Of a DNA stretch of 34,585 nucleotides, positions 17,041-24,238 are shown piece after piece. Origin of the DNA: a virus; IMG/VR virus record IMGVR_UViG_3300012036_000009, positions 1-34,585 of that record. One strand, 5' to 3'. Made by a program: the position numbers and the translations under genes. The notes beneath the pieces are model-generated. The model had not been told where the DNA came from. It saw nothing but the letters and a program-made list of their open reading frames with translations, and did not search any database. Within the stretch, counting starts at the first letter, position 1; each line of letters opens with the position of its first letter.

Positions 17041-19359
17041 TTAGCTGCACTTGCTGGAACCACAGTCCTTGCACACCTCGCAACCGCCTTCCTTCTTGAT
17101 ATTGAAGGACTGACAGTCTTTGCACTGGTAGCGCGGAGGCATAACTGCCTCAGGCCCATTGGCACCAGCCATATGAACTTGGACCTCAATTGGGCCGCCC
17201 GTGCGTTCTTGGTCGACGATGACTCCCTTGAAATCGCCATAGCCAATCTCAGTCATGTGGTCCGCCACGATATTCCCAATGGCTGCCAACAGAGACGGAA
17301 CATAACTTCCGCTCATCCAAGCACCACCCTTGGGATCGAAGACCTCGCGAAGCTCGCCAGCAACGAACGACACATTGCCTCCCCTACGGAACACGGCCGA
17401 GACCATGCGGGTCAGAGCAACAATCCACTGGTAGTGCTCCACGTTCTTGGAGTTGATGAATACCTCAAACGGGCGACGCTGTCCAGTCTTCATGTCCACC
17501 TTGTCAGTGAAGGTGATATAGAAGGCATGGGGCTCGTTTGGCCACTTCAGCTTGTAGGTTTCGCCAGTAAGGACTTTTGGCCGTTCTTCCTGCTGGCTGA
17601 TGCTGGTTGACCGTCCCGGCTCTTTGGTCACCTCGGGCTTCTTGACCTCCAAGATTGACCCGGTCACGTCATTGGGGCGGTAAGTCGTGCAGCCCTTACA
17701 ACCTAAACGATAGGCCTCTTCATAGACGTCGCGAAAGTCCTCGAAGTCAATATCCTTGGGGACGTTGATGGTCTTTGAGATGGAACTGTCAACCCAATGC
17801 TGAGCGGCCGCCTGCATACGGAGGTGAGCTTCAGGATTGAGTTCCTGTGCGTTGGTGAAATAGTCCGGAAGCTCTTCACCGGGATACATCTCCTGGTAAA
17901 GGGCAACGGCGTAGTCCACCACTTCCTCTTCCACTCGACTGCCATCCGCCTGTGTGACCTTGCGAGTGTAGCCATAGGCGAAGATAGGCTCAATACCCGA
18001 CGAGACGTTACCAGCATAGAGGCTGATTGTCCCGGTCGGCGCAATGGACGTCAGGAGGGCATTGCGAATACCATGCTCCCGAATGTCGTCTTGCATTTCA
18101 AGGGGAAGTCTTTCTGCCGCAAATGACCCTTTGAGCAGGAAGCCATCAGCATTGAAAAGCGGAAACGGGCCTTTCTCTTTGGCCAGTTCAATCGAAGCAG
18201 AGTAGGCTGACAGAGCGATTGCCTCCATCCACTCGTTGATTGTGGCGACCGCTTTGTCGGAGCCATACTTGATTTGGCACATCGCCAAGGCGTCTGCAAC
18301 GCCAGTCACACCGAGACCAATACGGCGTTTGGCGATGGCTTCCTCTTTCTGCTGAGGCACTGGGAATAGAGAAACGTCGACCACGTTATCCATCATCCGC
18401 ACGGCTGTCGCGACCAACTTGTCAAGGTGGTCGAGGTCCAGGAACGCTTGAGTGGTAAATGCCGCCGAGATGATGCGGGACAGATTGACTGATCCTAGCA
18501 GACATGCACCGTACGGTGGAAGGGGTTGTTCGCCGCAAGGATTGGTGGCTGAGATGGTTTCGCAGTATCCCAAGTTGTTGAGGTTGTTGATGCGATCGAT
18601 GAAGATAACGCCAGGCTCCGCAACTTCGTAGGTGGTGCGGATGATCTTGTTCCACAGGTCGCGAGCGTTGACAGTCTTTTCCATCAGCGTCTTGCCGTGC
18701 CAGTTGTCAAAGTAGAGACGCCAGTCCCCGCCAACGCGAACAGCTTCCATGAAGTCGTCGGTCACCAGCACTGAGAGGTTGAACATGCGGAGGCGAGCGC
18801 TATCCTTCTTGGCATTGATGAAGTCCTCAATGTCAGGGTGATTGCAACGCATGGTTGCCATCATAGCACCGCGCCGTTCGCCAGCGCTCATGACTGTCCG
18901 GCACATTGCATCCCACACGTCCATGAACGTCAGAGGTCCCGAGGCATCGGCTGCCACACCTTTCACCTCAGCGCCTTTCGGGCGGAGCGTGGAGAAGTCA
19001 TAGCCGATCCCACCACCTTGCTGCATGGTCAGAGCAGCTTCCCGCAGCATCGAGAAGATGCCGTCCATGCTGTCTGGGATAGTGCCCATGACATAGCAGT
19101 TGAATAGGGTAACTTGACGGCCGGTCCCGGCGCCTGCGGTGATGCGGCCAGCAGGAAGGTATTGATACTCGTCCAGGGCAAAGTAAAACTGGGAAAAGTA
19201 TTTAGCCACAACTTCAGGGTCGTCGCTTTCGACTTCTGCTAGGGCCTGCGCTATACGCGCCCAAGTATCATGAACTGAGATGTCGATTGGAGTTCCGTCC
19301 GCTTGCTTGAAGCGGTATTTCTTATCCCAGATTTGGGATGCAATTGCAGGATGTTCCAT
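17041..19359 (-). CDS. nrdJ: adenosylcobalamin-dependent ribonucleotide reductase, class II
   Basis: 772 residues. The start at 19359 is chosen over ATG 19371 because TGAGGA then sits seven bases upstream. The family signature is clear: Cys88 in FNCYVMGTIPDS and Cys275 in TNPCGEQPLPPYGACLLGS, where NPCGE holds the thiyl-radical cysteine. A C-terminal zinc-ribbon/redox tail carries paired cysteines (CKDC, CEVCKDCGSSKC). The enzyme reduces ribonucleotides to deoxyribonucleotides using coenzyme B12, without oxygen or a separate radical subunit. It supplies precursors for phage replication. It is the last leftward gene and is separated from upstream genes by a terminator-like hairpin, so it is probably transcribed separately or by read-through. 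Confidence 0.96.
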   Translation of the reverse strand: MEHPAIASQIWDKKYRFKQADGTPIDISVHDTWARIAQALAEVESDDPEVVAKYFSQFYFALDEYQYLPAGRITAGAGTGRQVTLFNCYVMGTIPDSMDGIFSMLREAALTMQQGGGIGYDFSTLRPKGAEVKGVAADASGPLTFMDVWDAMCRTVMSAGERRGAMMATMRCNHPDIEDFINAKKDSARLRMFNLSVLVTDDFMEAVRVGGDWRLYFDNWHGKTLMEKTVNARDLWNKIIRTTYEVAEPGVIFIDRINNLNNLGYCETISATNPCGEQPLPPYGACLLGSVNLSRIISAAFTTQAFLDLDHLDKLVATAVRMMDNVVDVSLFPVPQQKEEAIAKRRIGLGVTGVADALAMCQIKYGSDKAVATINEWMEAIALSAYSASIELAKEKGPFPLFNADGFLLKGSFAAERLPLEMQDDIREHGIRNALLTSIAPTGTISLYAGNVSSGIEPIFAYGYTRKVTQADGSRVEEEVVDYAVALYQEMYPGEELPDYFTNAQELNPEAHLRMQAAAQHWVDSSISKTINVPKDIDFEDFRDVYEEAYRLGCKGCTTYRPNDVTGSILEVKKPEVTKEPGRSTSISQQEERPKVLTGETYKLKWPNEPHAFYITFTDKVDMKTGQRRPFEVFINSKNVEHYQWIVALTRMVSAVFRRGGNVSFVAGELREVFDPKGGAWMSGSYVPSLLAAIGNIVADHMTEIGYGDFKGVIVDQERTGGPIEVQVHMAGANGPEAVMPPRYQCKDCQSFNIKKEGGCEVCKDCGSSKCS

Positions 19360-19411
19360 GGATTTCCTCATACTGTGGAGACGCTTAGACTAGCGCATAT
19401 CGTTAACAGGG

Positions 19412-19439
19412 AAAACCGGCAGTGCTACCTGCCGGCTTT
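19412..19439 (-). terminator. rho-independent-type terminator upstream of nrdJ
   Basis: Read leftward, a stem with GCCGGCAG and CTGCCGGT arms, extended by A-U pairs and one G-U, encloses a six-base loop and is followed by TTTTCCC. It ends the small-gene operon above nrdJ. The remaining leader to the nrdJ start is about 50 bases. Confidence 0.65.
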
Positions 19440-19444
19440 ACAAT

Positions 19445-19633
19445 TTACCCGTAGTAGGTCTCTGTCACCGATTTCCAGCCATCAACGGTCTTGCCAGTCT
19501 CAGGATGGATGACCTTGCACTCAAAGACCCCTTTGCCGTAGACTTCGCTATAGCCGGGAGTGCCTCGGACCTTCTGGGCCGCGTCAGCGGAGACGCGGTC
19601 CAGGTGGAAGGTTTCATTCGTGCGATGGCCCAT
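19445..19633 (-). CDS. hypothetical protein, 62 residues
   Basis: A small, mostly beta-like protein with a basic N-terminus (MGHRTNETFHLDRVSADAAQ) and a C-terminal HPETGKTVDGWKSVTETYYG. No family is recognised. The ATG shares its first base with the stop of the upstream gene, so it is probably translationally coupled. It is followed at once by a terminator hairpin and is the last gene of its unit. Confidence 0.65.
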   Translation of the reverse strand: MGHRTNETFHLDRVSADAAQKVRGTPGYSEVYGKGVFECKVIHPETGKTVDGWKSVTETYYG

Positions 19634-20028
19634 CAGTGAATGACCGGCTCGACTTCGTCCTCGCGCTCTTCGCCTGTCATAAGGCGACGAAGCTGGCAGG
19701 CGAGACAGTCACAGTCGTCGCTCTTGCGGGACGGGTCTTCGTCATAGACCAGCGAGACCGATCCGTCGGCGAGGTTCTCGATGTCCAGGGCCCAGTCTTT
19801 GCCGTCACCCCAGTCGTCAGCCGGAACGCCAAGCGAGGTGCTGAGTTCATTGAAGACGGTGGACTGCTCGACCTGCATTTCATCAGTAAGCGCTTCCGAC
19901 TTGGCCTTGTATTCCTTCATCAGCTTGTGCTGGCGCATTTCATGGGTCTCGGTCAGCCGCTTCAGCTTCCAAGCAGTTTCGACCGCCTCGTTGGTCGTTG
20001 CAGTGTAGAGGGTGGTTTTGATGGACAT
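19633..20028 (-). CDS. hypothetical protein with coiled coil and Cys cluster
   Basis: 131 residues. Residues about 10-65 form a charged helix likely to be a coiled coil (AWKLKRLTETHEMRQHKLMK and following). The C-terminal part is acidic and contains a CDCLAC motif that could bind a metal. AAAGGA upstream of the ATG and a good promoter at 20057-20085 support the start. The function is unknown. It heads a short two-gene unit with the 62-residue gene. Confidence 0.75.
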   Translation of the reverse strand: MSIKTTLYTATTNEAVETAWKLKRLTETHEMRQHKLMKEYKAKSEALTDEMQVEQSTVFNELSTSLGVPADDWGDGKDWALDIENLADGSVSLVYDEDPSRKSDDCDCLACQLRRLMTGEEREDEVEPVIH

Positions 20029-20056
20029 GGTAGTTCCTTTCTCTGTTCATACATAT

Positions 20057-20085
20057 ACTATATCAGGAATGAGCTTCAGTGTGAA
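20057..20085 (-). promoter_or_regulatory. sigma70-like promoter
   Basis: Read leftward: TTCACA, 17 bases, TATAGT. It lies in the gap between leftward genes and would start transcription shortly before the gene at 20028. The spacing is ideal and each hexamer differs from consensus at one position. Confidence 0.6.
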
Positions 20086-20088
20086 CCT

Positions 20089-20409
20089 TTATTCCTCAGG
20101 TTCGATCCAAATGTAATAGCCAACACCATCTGCCATACCAGAGATGCGGCGTTCAACAACTTTGCCCTTACGCCGGCGCTCATAACGGAGCAAGCCGTTT
20201 CGCACGCCCTGGTTGAGGTAAGCCCGGGCGCTCTCTTCAGAGACCCAGGCGTAAGGCAAGTTCCATGGGCGGGCAACATTCTTATACTTGGCCCGGACTT
20301 CGACCAACGTAGCCTCTCCATATAGCTTGACAATCCCACAAAGAATGTTATAGGTTGTGGCTTTCGCCTTCATCTCATCAGCTACCTTGGGAGTGACGGC
20401 GTTAGCCAT
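20089..20409 (-). CDS. hypothetical protein, possible winged-helix-like
   Basis: 106 residues. The first half is helical (ADEMKAKATTYNILCGIVKL, then ATLVEVRAKY). Then comes SEESARAYLNQGVRNGLLRY followed by basic strand sequence and a final GYYIWIEPEE. The order of helices, a recognition-like helix and a basic hairpin suggests a winged-helix fold, but this is inference and no family is recognised. The start overlaps the DenV-like gene by eight bases, implying coupled translation. Confidence 0.7.
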   Translation of the reverse strand: MANAVTPKVADEMKAKATTYNILCGIVKLYGEATLVEVRAKYKNVARPWNLPYAWVSEESARAYLNQGVRNGLLRYERRRKGKVVERRISGMADGVGYYIWIEPEE

Positions 20410-20785
20410 TCAGGCGCTCCTCAATTCGGGCCCGTGATATGGCCATGGCGCGTTCGTCAGGAGACCAGGAGTTATACCAGTCTTTTGGTATGCCAATATC
20501 GCGCAAGCTTTCAGGGTCAGTGTGTTTGGGCTGGTATCCACGGCTTAGCATCTCATCAACCAGCGCTCGCTGCCGTTGCACGAGATACTCCAGCTTGTCG
20601 CAGAAGAACTTCATATGCCCCGTGCTCATGCGATACGTCGGCGGAATTTTGGCTTGCGCAGGGGAAGTTACCCCGCGCTCAACCATACCGAGCACCATGC
20701 CAAAGATGCGAGGAAGCTCACGGTATTCGGCCACCAGGTGCTGCCGAGTAAGCTCAGAAGGCGGGATGCAGTTGATACGGGTCAT
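20402..20785 (-). CDS. denV: pyrimidine dimer DNA glycosylase/endonuclease V (T4 DenV-like)
   Basis: 127 residues, clearly homologous to T4 endonuclease V (138 residues). Matching segments are MTRINCIPPSELTRQHLVAE, YRELPRIFGMVLGMVERG, IPPTYRMSTGHMKFFCDKLE and ISRARIEERL. Thr2, which becomes the N-terminal nucleophile after Met removal, Arg3 and the catalytic Glu23 are all present. The enzyme removes cyclobutane pyrimidine dimers and nicks the abasic site. The aromatic C-terminal segment of T4 EndoV (around WYKYYGK) is missing, so dimer contact may differ. The start overlaps the upstream stop as ATGA. Confidence 0.92.
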   Translation of the reverse strand: MTRINCIPPSELTRQHLVAEYRELPRIFGMVLGMVERGVTSPAQAKIPPTYRMSTGHMKFFCDKLEYLVQRQRALVDEMLSRGYQPKHTDPESLRDIGIPKDWYNSWSPDERAMAISRARIEERLNG

Positions 20786-20991
20786 TGTTTTTCAACTCCG
20801 CTAGCTAGCCATCGAGCGGGCTTTTGGGTTTCAAGGCAAAGTCCATCAAGGTAGACTTCGCTCGGGCGAACATCTATACTGGAAATTACCATACGGCGTT
20901 TGCCAGAATGCTGGCCTTGGCGACATAGAACAGTGTCGCCAATGCTTAGTTTTTTCCCGTTACGGTCAAAGGAGTCATTTCCAGGGTTCAT
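20782..20991 (-). CDS. hypothetical protein, 69 residues
   Basis: A small basic protein that looks beta-rich (LSIGDTVLCRQGQHSGKRRM, then SSIDVRPSEVYLDGLC). The GDTV...G pattern recalls small SH3-like or KOW-like barrels, but that is only a resemblance. GGAG lies six bases before the ATG, which overlaps the upstream TGA. It is translationally linked to the DenV-like gene below it. No function is assigned. Confidence 0.65.
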   Translation of the reverse strand: MNPGNDSFDRNGKKLSIGDTVLCRQGQHSGKRRMVISSIDVRPSEVYLDGLCLETQKPARWLASGVEKQ

Positions 20992-21458
20992 GTGGCGCTC
21001 CGGCCAAGGCGGCGAACAGAGGCCATGCCTTCAGAACCATAGAACAGACCGTCGGACCCGCGAAGATACTTCTGAGCGAACCCAGTGCCAATACGCCCGC
21101 AACCGTAGCGCGTCCAGCTCTGCTCATCCATAATTGCCCACTGGCCATTGCGGTCATTGACTTTTCCGTCATACATGACGTCTCCCAGCTCACGCTGCGA
21201 AATGTCGCATTTGGTGGGTGTCGGCACGTAGGTGAGAGGCTTGGCAACGCGATACCAGAGCGACGAGCCAGTTCCGCGAATTTCAGAGCCATTGCCCAGA
21301 GACATCAGGGCAGCATCTTGACTTGCCTGGCTCCCAGGCTTCGCCGTGGCTTCCAGGAAGAGGTCCAGCACTTCGGGAGTGGCTTCGTAGACTGTGCGAT
21401 CGCCATTCGGGTTTGTCTCCGAAGGCATTTGGCGGCAAATGAACATTGGGGTCTCCAT
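20988..21458 (-). CDS. hypothetical protein, 156 residues
   Basis: The start at ATG 21458 (METPMFICRQMPSE) is chosen because AAGGAG lies nine bases upstream; an in-frame ATG at 21485 precedes that site and has none. The protein is mixed alpha/beta, with TPEVLDLFLEATAKPGSQAS in the first half and a C-terminal segment containing DEQSWTRYGCGRIGTGFAQK. No family is recognised. It is the first gene after a TTGACA-type promoter and heads a run of overlapping genes down to 20089. Confidence 0.72.
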   Translation of the reverse strand: METPMFICRQMPSETNPNGDRTVYEATPEVLDLFLEATAKPGSQASQDAALMSLGNGSEIRGTGSSLWYRVAKPLTYVPTPTKCDISQRELGDVMYDGKVNDRNGQWAIMDEQSWTRYGCGRIGTGFAQKYLRGSDGLFYGSEGMASVRRLGRSAT

Positions 21459-21500
21459 ACTATGTTTCTCCTTATAGTGTATCATGGAAGTGATAATAAT

Positions 21501-21529
21501 ATACTAAAGTGGATCCGCTGTTATGTCAA
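21501..21529 (-). promoter_or_regulatory. sigma70-like promoter with consensus -35
   Basis: Read leftward: TTGACA, 17 bases, TAGTAT, in an AT-rich setting. The -35 lies in the last codons of the HIRAN gene. The start point would be about 35 bases before ATG 21458. Confidence 0.6.
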
Positions 21530-21833
21530 CCCACGAAATGGAAATAGTTCCCCAGTTATTGTCTCTTTTCACTGCCCAAACGTGAAGCTGGTTGTTTTTC
21601 AGGGCTGCGGACACGGTGCCTGACCATTTGCGCGGGACATAGCCTAGATGGTAAGTCCGCGGTTTGCGCCGCCCGTATTGATAATCTTCAACCAGCACTT
21701 TGACCGCGTTAGGGTCATGCGGGTTAGAAGGCTCACGTTCCAAATGATAACGCTGGCCAACAGGAAGACCCGTGACAATCTCAGTCCCTTCTTCGCGGAA
21801 GGTAGCACCAGCTATGGCCGCATCAATTCTCAT
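21504..21833 (-). CDS. HIRAN domain protein
   Basis: 109 residues from ATG 21833, chosen because GGAGG lies upstream and the start overlaps the end of the nuclease gene; the longer frame from 21884 is not needed. The whole protein is one HIRAN domain: AAIAGATFREEGTEIVTGL, then VGQRYHLEREPSNPHDPNAV and HLGYVPRKWSGTVSAAL. HIRAN domains bind DNA ends, notably 3' single-stranded ends in HLTF-type helicases. Coupling with a PD-(D/E)XK nuclease gene suggests they act together in replication or repair. A second HIRAN gene lies at 31220. Confidence 0.85.
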   Translation of the reverse strand: MRIDAAIAGATFREEGTEIVTGLPVGQRYHLEREPSNPHDPNAVKVLVEDYQYGRRKPRTYHLGYVPRKWSGTVSAALKNNQLHVWAVKRDNNWGTISISWVDITADPL

Positions 21834-22287
21834 CCAGCCACCTCCAGGTGCACCCGATCCGCACGATGCGATCCAATGGATCATCAGGCAGACAGACTGA
21901 GCGCTCTACAAACCAGTCTTCCGGTTTGCCTTCCTCGGCAAGACCAGCGAGGTCACCAGAGATCAGGTATCGTGCCAAGTCCTTGCCGGAACCGACTTGA
22001 ACCAAAAGCCATGCAGAGCCTCGCACATTCCAGCGCTTTTTTAGCCAGCGAACTTGACCAGGGCGAACATGGACGGGAACCGGAGTTTCAAAGTGCACTG
22101 GTCGACTTGCCGTCTTCAACTCAAAGGTTGCCCCATAGCTGACTTTCTGCCAAAGCAGGGAAACCTCAACATCAGGGTAACTGTCTGAGACAGAGTTCTC
22201 AATGCGGGTATAGTGGACGTCGGCGCGGAAGACCCTCATAGCCTCCCGCATCCGGTTCCACAGGTTCTTCTCTGCAGTTTTAACCAT
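21823..22287 (-). CDS. PD-(D/E)XK nuclease, VRR-NUC/resolvase-like
   Basis: 154 residues from ATG 22287, which overlaps the end of the DHFR-like gene and has a GGGGG stretch upstream. The much longer frame to 22539 runs antisense-like through that gene and is rejected. Catalytic pattern: Glu30 in the first helix, Pro38-Asp39 in DSYPDVEVSL, Glu56-x-Lys58 in ATFELKTA, then VRPGQVRWLKKRWNVRG. This is the core of phage nucleases of the VRR-NUC/Holliday-junction-resolvase-like group. It probably processes branched or recombination intermediates. The HIRAN gene starts inside its last codons. Confidence 0.8.
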   Translation of the reverse strand: MVKTAEKNLWNRMREAMRVFRADVHYTRIENSVSDSYPDVEVSLLWQKVSYGATFELKTASRPVHFETPVPVHVRPGQVRWLKKRWNVRGSAWLLVQVGSGKDLARYLISGDLAGLAEEGKPEDWFVERSVCLPDDPLDRIVRIGCTWRWLDEN

Positions 22288-22843
22288 CGACTGCTGACCC
22301 CCGCTCATACACTTCGACCAGAAGATCTTCCAGAAGATCTTCCATCTTGACCTGCATAACCTGATCCCACCAAGCGCCTCGGCCCTTGGCATAGCGCCGG
22401 CGGGCAAAGTAGTCGGTGAGCTTGTCAGGGATACGCGTATCGACAGGCGGTTCTTCCATTGGCTCGGAAGCAAGGTGTTCTGGTCCAGCACTAACCAGCA
22501 TCGAAGACATGGCTCGACAGATATAGGCTTTGTCCACAAACCCGTTCTTCATTGCGTAAAGGGCAAGTTCTTGACCGCCTAGCAACCACGCGTCAGGGAA
22601 CATGGCGGCAAAGTCTTCCAGAGGCACTCCACGAGCCGGGTTGGTTGACAATCCATAGAGCTTGCCCCGTCCGGGAAGCTCTTTTGGCATATATTGCAAG
22701 GTCTTAGCCGATACGGCAAGAATGTCGCTCGTGCTTGTCAGCAGTTTGAACACCGCTTTGTCGATCGGTCCAGTCCAGGACATATCATCATCTTCGCCAG
22801 TGGCAACAAAGCCATTGCCACTGACTGCCATTATGAGTTTCAT
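22280..22843 (-). CDS. dihydrofolate reductase-like protein with C-terminal extension
   Basis: 187 residues. The first 115 resemble DHFR: KLIMAVSGNGFVATGEDDD, then MSWTGPIDKAVFK (compare the MPW...D substrate region). DILAVSAKTLQYMP and LPGRGKLYGLST follow, then the WLLGGQELALYAM glycine pair and VDKAYICR. DHFR regenerates tetrahydrofolate after thymidylate-synthase-type methyl transfer, which fits its place beside such an enzyme and dCMP deaminase. The last 60-70 residues are an acidic/basic helical extension of unknown role containing EDLLEDLL, encoded by an exact tandem repeat. Function is likely but not certain, because phage DHFR-like proteins vary. Confidence 0.78.
   Translation of the reverse strand: MKLIMAVSGNGFVATGEDDDMSWTGPIDKAVFKLLTSTSDILAVSAKTLQYMPKELPGRGKLYGLSTNPARGVPLEDFAAMFPDAWLLGGQELALYAMKNGFVDKAYICRAMSSMLVSAGPEHLASEPMEEPPVDTRIPDKLTDYFARRRYAKGRGAWWDQVMQVKMEDLLEDLLVEVYERGSAVDG
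22321..22344. repeat. tandem 12-base repeat, each unit a palindrome
   Basis: GAAGATCTTCCA occurs twice in succession. Each unit contains the perfect 10-base palindrome GAAGATCTTC. It encodes EDLLEDLL in the DHFR-like C-terminus. The array lies 34 bases upstream of the nuclease start, so it could also affect that mRNA region. Confidence 0.8.
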
Positions 22844-22844
22844 A

Positions 22845-23336
22845 TCAAGTGCTCCAAACCTGCACGCCCGACTTCAGCGGACCTGTTGTGTCAACAATGA
22901 GACCAGCCTCGCGCATGGTCTCACGGCCTTCCAGCTGCGATCGATGCCAGCTTGAGTCCCGCCGAGGCGGTCCGGTCACTGCTCGCTTGATGCCAGACCG
23001 CACAATAGCGTTGGAGCAATCATGACACGGGGCTTCCGTCACATAGATTGTCCAGCCTTCTACCGAGCAGCGGGCATTGAGGATAGCGTTGAGTTCCGCA
23101 TGGACCGTGTGATACATGCGGAACTCTGGGTCAGCAAGACGTTCAGGGTTGTCGTCGATACCCTGCGGAAAGCCAGCGTAACCGAGCGAGAACTGGTGAC
23201 GGTTCGGAGAGACAACGCAAGCGCCAACTCCCCGATCAACACCAGCGCCAAGGCCCTTTGTCCACGACCGAGCTTCCAGGGCCAGCCGCATGAAGCGGCT
23301 GTCCCATTTGTCCATGAAAGAGGACTGATCTTCCAT
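22845..23336 (-). CDS. dCMP deaminase
   Basis: 163 residues with the full zinc-dependent cytidine/deoxycytidylate deaminase signature. His79-Ala-Glu81 lies in YHTVHAELNAI, where His is a zinc ligand and Glu the proton shuttle. Cys104 and Cys107 lie in EAPCHDCSNAI. GAGVDRGVGACVVSPNRHQF and GYAGFPQGIDDN are typical of phage and bacterial dCMP deaminases. It converts dCMP to dUMP. The ATG overlaps the stop of the thymidylate-synthase-like gene, and the DHFR-like gene follows two bases later, so the three are one translational unit. Confidence 0.93.
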   Translation of the reverse strand: MEDQSSFMDKWDSRFMRLALEARSWTKGLGAGVDRGVGACVVSPNRHQFSLGYAGFPQGIDDNPERLADPEFRMYHTVHAELNAILNARCSVEGWTIYVTEAPCHDCSNAIVRSGIKRAVTGPPRRDSSWHRSQLEGRETMREAGLIVDTTGPLKSGVQVWST

Positions 23337-24238
23337 TATTCAATCACCTCCGGAATTGGATTGAATGGGTGCCGCGGAATGTTTTCCATGGCTTCAAGAT
23401 AAGCTTCCACAAAGCCGTCAGCTGGGTTGTGCCCATCAGTCATGTCGAGCCATATCCAGTCAACGATTTTTGGCTGGTCATAGATCGGTTCCTGCTGAAG
23501 CATTTCTTCTGCCATGTCATAGTGCACGGAGTAAAGATGTGGATGCGCCAGGGTGACGGTCATGGTGCCGAGGTCAACTTTGAGGGTGTGCGCCACGACA
23601 CCCATAACCATTGCATGACTGGCGACGTCGTAGGGCAATCCCACAAAGACATCCGACGAACGGATTGTCAGAGTGGAATGGAGTTTGCCGCCGACAACTG
23701 ACAGGGTGAAACCAAGCGGGCAAGGCGCGTTCTTTTGGTTGGGTGCGCCAAGGCCGTCATAGCTCGGGTCCCAATTCGAGACATACACCCGCCGGTCAGA
23801 CTTGTTGGTATAAAGCGCACCAAGTGCACTTGCCATTTGATCGCGCCCGAACTGGTGACGCCAGCGATAGCCGTAAGCAGCATAAATGGTTCGGCCGTCG
23901 TCTTCCACGAACTTGTTCCACAATGGTGCATATTTGCGGAGCCAATCGATGTCCCGCTTGCCATTGAAGAACCACGCCACTTCGGCCGCGGCCGATTTTA
24001 TATGAAACCGGCGCCACCCAGGCATCGGCACTTCACCATTTGACAGATCAAGCTTGAAAGACGTGGCGCCGAGGAGCGCCGAGACTTCCACGCCTGTCCG
24101 TTCATTCATCTCGACTGCTGTGTGCTCAGGACTTTTGTCCCAAAGCACTTCAACAAGATCAGAATAGACGTCGGCAAACTGGACAGCTGGCATCAAAATG
24201 GTATGCTGGCCCAAAGCCAGCGAGTTTGAAAAGCTCAT
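23336..24238 (-). CDS. thymidylate synthase family enzyme, predicted dCMP (hydroxy)methyltransferase
   Basis: 300 residues of the ThyA fold. Arg in NERTGVEVSALLG binds phosphate, Glu in AEVAWFFNG is the general acid/base, and Trp is kept in APLWNKF. AAYGYRWR, the paired Arg in SDRRVYVSNWD and Cys173 in NAPCPLGF (the nucleophile) follow. RSSDVFVGLPYDVASH and HPHLYSVH complete the site. Asp204 replaces the Asn of the ThyA motif RSxDxFLGLPFN. That Asn reads the uracil ring; Asp at this place is found in T4 dCMP hydroxymethylase (Asp179), and N229D in Lactobacillus casei ThyA gives a dCMP methylase. The substrate is therefore predicted to be dCMP. Whether the product is methyl or hydroxymethyl is open. 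Overlaps its neighbours on both sides. Confidence 0.9.
   Translation of the reverse strand: MSFSNSLALGQHTILMPAVQFADVYSDLVEVLWDKSPEHTAVEMNERTGVEVSALLGATSFKLDLSNGEVPMPGWRRFHIKSAAAEVAWFFNGKRDIDWLRKYAPLWNKFVEDDGRTIYAAYGYRWRHQFGRDQMASALGALYTNKSDRRVYVSNWDPSYDGLGAPNQKNAPCPLGFTLSVVGGKLHSTLTIRSSDVFVGLPYDVASHAMVMGVVAHTLKVDLGTMTVTLAHPHLYSVHYDMAEEMLQQEPIYDQPKIVDWIWLDMTDGHNPADGFVEAYLEAMENIPRHPFNPIPEVIE

Noticed and set aside
17002-17610. 202-residue open frame on the plus strand
   Set aside because: It is antisense to the C-terminal part of nrdJ, where conserved residues fix the coding strand, and it begins inside the convergent hairpin.
19360-19411. cobalamin riboswitch in front of nrdJ
   Set aside because: The leader between the terminator and the start is only about 50 bases and has no B12-box-like sequence, far too short for such a riboswitch.
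22288-22539. 84-residue N-terminal extension of the nuclease
   Set aside because: It overlaps the DHFR-like coding region fully. The ATG at 22287 fits the family's length and the operon's overlap style.
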